This document shows positions 63,960-64,000 of a stretch of 64,000 nucleotides of DNA, piece by piece; the first letter of the stretch is position 1, and each line of letters starts with the position of its first letter. The stretch spans positions 233,830 to 297,829 of the forward strand of contig NZ_JAKLTD010000002.1 in NCBI RefSeq assembly GCF_022014235.1, written 5' to 3'. The notes beneath the pieces are model-generated. The model made no database searches and was not told the DNA's origin. It was given only the letters and a program-made list of their open reading frames with translations. Made by a program: the position numbers and the translations under genes. This DNA is from Methanothermobacter sp. K4. Its GTDB lineage: Archaea; Methanobacteriota; Methanobacteria; Methanobacteriales; Methanothermobacteraceae.

Positions 63960-64000
63960 ATGGTAAACTGGTTTAATGGATTAAACCATATAGTTATGTG
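63960..64000 (+). CDS. Possible start of a rightward gene running out of the window
   Basis: ATG 63960 opens a frame (MVNWFNGLNHIVM) to the window end. CTTTAAATAAAGG at about 63932-63944 is TATA-like and GGTGAT lies 11 bases upstream. Only 13 codons are visible, so the product cannot be named. Confidence 0.3.
   Translation, partial: MVNWFNGLNHIVM

Overview
The window is a dense, gene-packed piece of a methanogenic archaeon, almost certainly a Methanothermobacter. The evidence is the combination of archaeal primase (PriS/PriL), archaeal CCA-adding enzyme, L37e and an SmAP1 protein, glycerol-1-phosphate dehydrogenase (archaeal lipids), CofC (coenzyme F420), a NifH-like protein of the CfbC type (coenzyme F430), the archaeal shikimate entry enzymes and pantoate kinase, with archaeal TATA boxes, strong GGAGG/GGTGAT ribosome-binding sites and frequent GTG/TTG starts. 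No insertion sequence, prophage or CRISPR array was seen, and no gene-free stretch exceeds about 240 bases.

Layout. 1-5.4 kb: MFS exporter (cut by the window edge), an HtpX protease carrying an EF-hand-like loop, two paralogous exported M14-like proteins sharing a 93-nt identical tract, and a PHP phosphoesterase. 5.4-10.5 kb: pantoate kinase, a methyltransferase, the two archaeal aromatic-pathway enzymes, a HprK-like P-loop protein and ThpR. 10.6-19.7 kb: information processing (CCA enzyme, both primase subunits, MetRS), a DUF530-like protein, an HTH protein and a GT4 (MraY/Alg7-type) membrane transferase. 19.8-25 kb: the most unusual region, a leftward cluster of a roadblock/LC7 (MglB-like) protein, a degenerate KaiC domain fused to a Ras/MglA-like GTPase, two KaiC-like ATPases and a TPR protein, with two pilin-like exported proteins just upstream. 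25-38.5 kb: small conserved proteins, DUF166 ferredoxin, CobM, a NikR-type regulator divergent from a Zn/Mn-type ABC importer, RpiA, UPF0179, G1PDH, ProRS, CofC, ThiD and an archaeal DUF234 ATPase behind a duplicated operator. 38.6-51.4 kb: PurA, an AAA ATPase, Ogt, a sensor kinase interrupted by an in-frame TGA, a CBS-MgtE protein, a rhodanese, CPBP protease, the DUF2953/GerW pair and others. 51.5-64 kb: GalE and GalU (nucleotide sugars), a TPR-CPBP fusion, exported proteins, tRNA-Leu(GAG), two tiny paralogous two-TM proteins, CfbC-like protein, CBS protein, U32 peptidase, PurF, TOPRIM protein, L37e and SmAP1.

Two genome-scale patterns stand out. First, at least seven gene boundaries carry short-offset direct duplications (18-45 nt copies, repeated at 18-69 nt), often copying the very end or start of the neighbouring gene. 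Second, three genes (PHP protein, PriS, CobM) have a well-placed Shine-Dalgarno but no ATG/GTG/TTG at the expected start, pointing to ATC or CTG initiation or to local sequence errors. All assignments are from reading the sequence and remembered family features; no database search was run.
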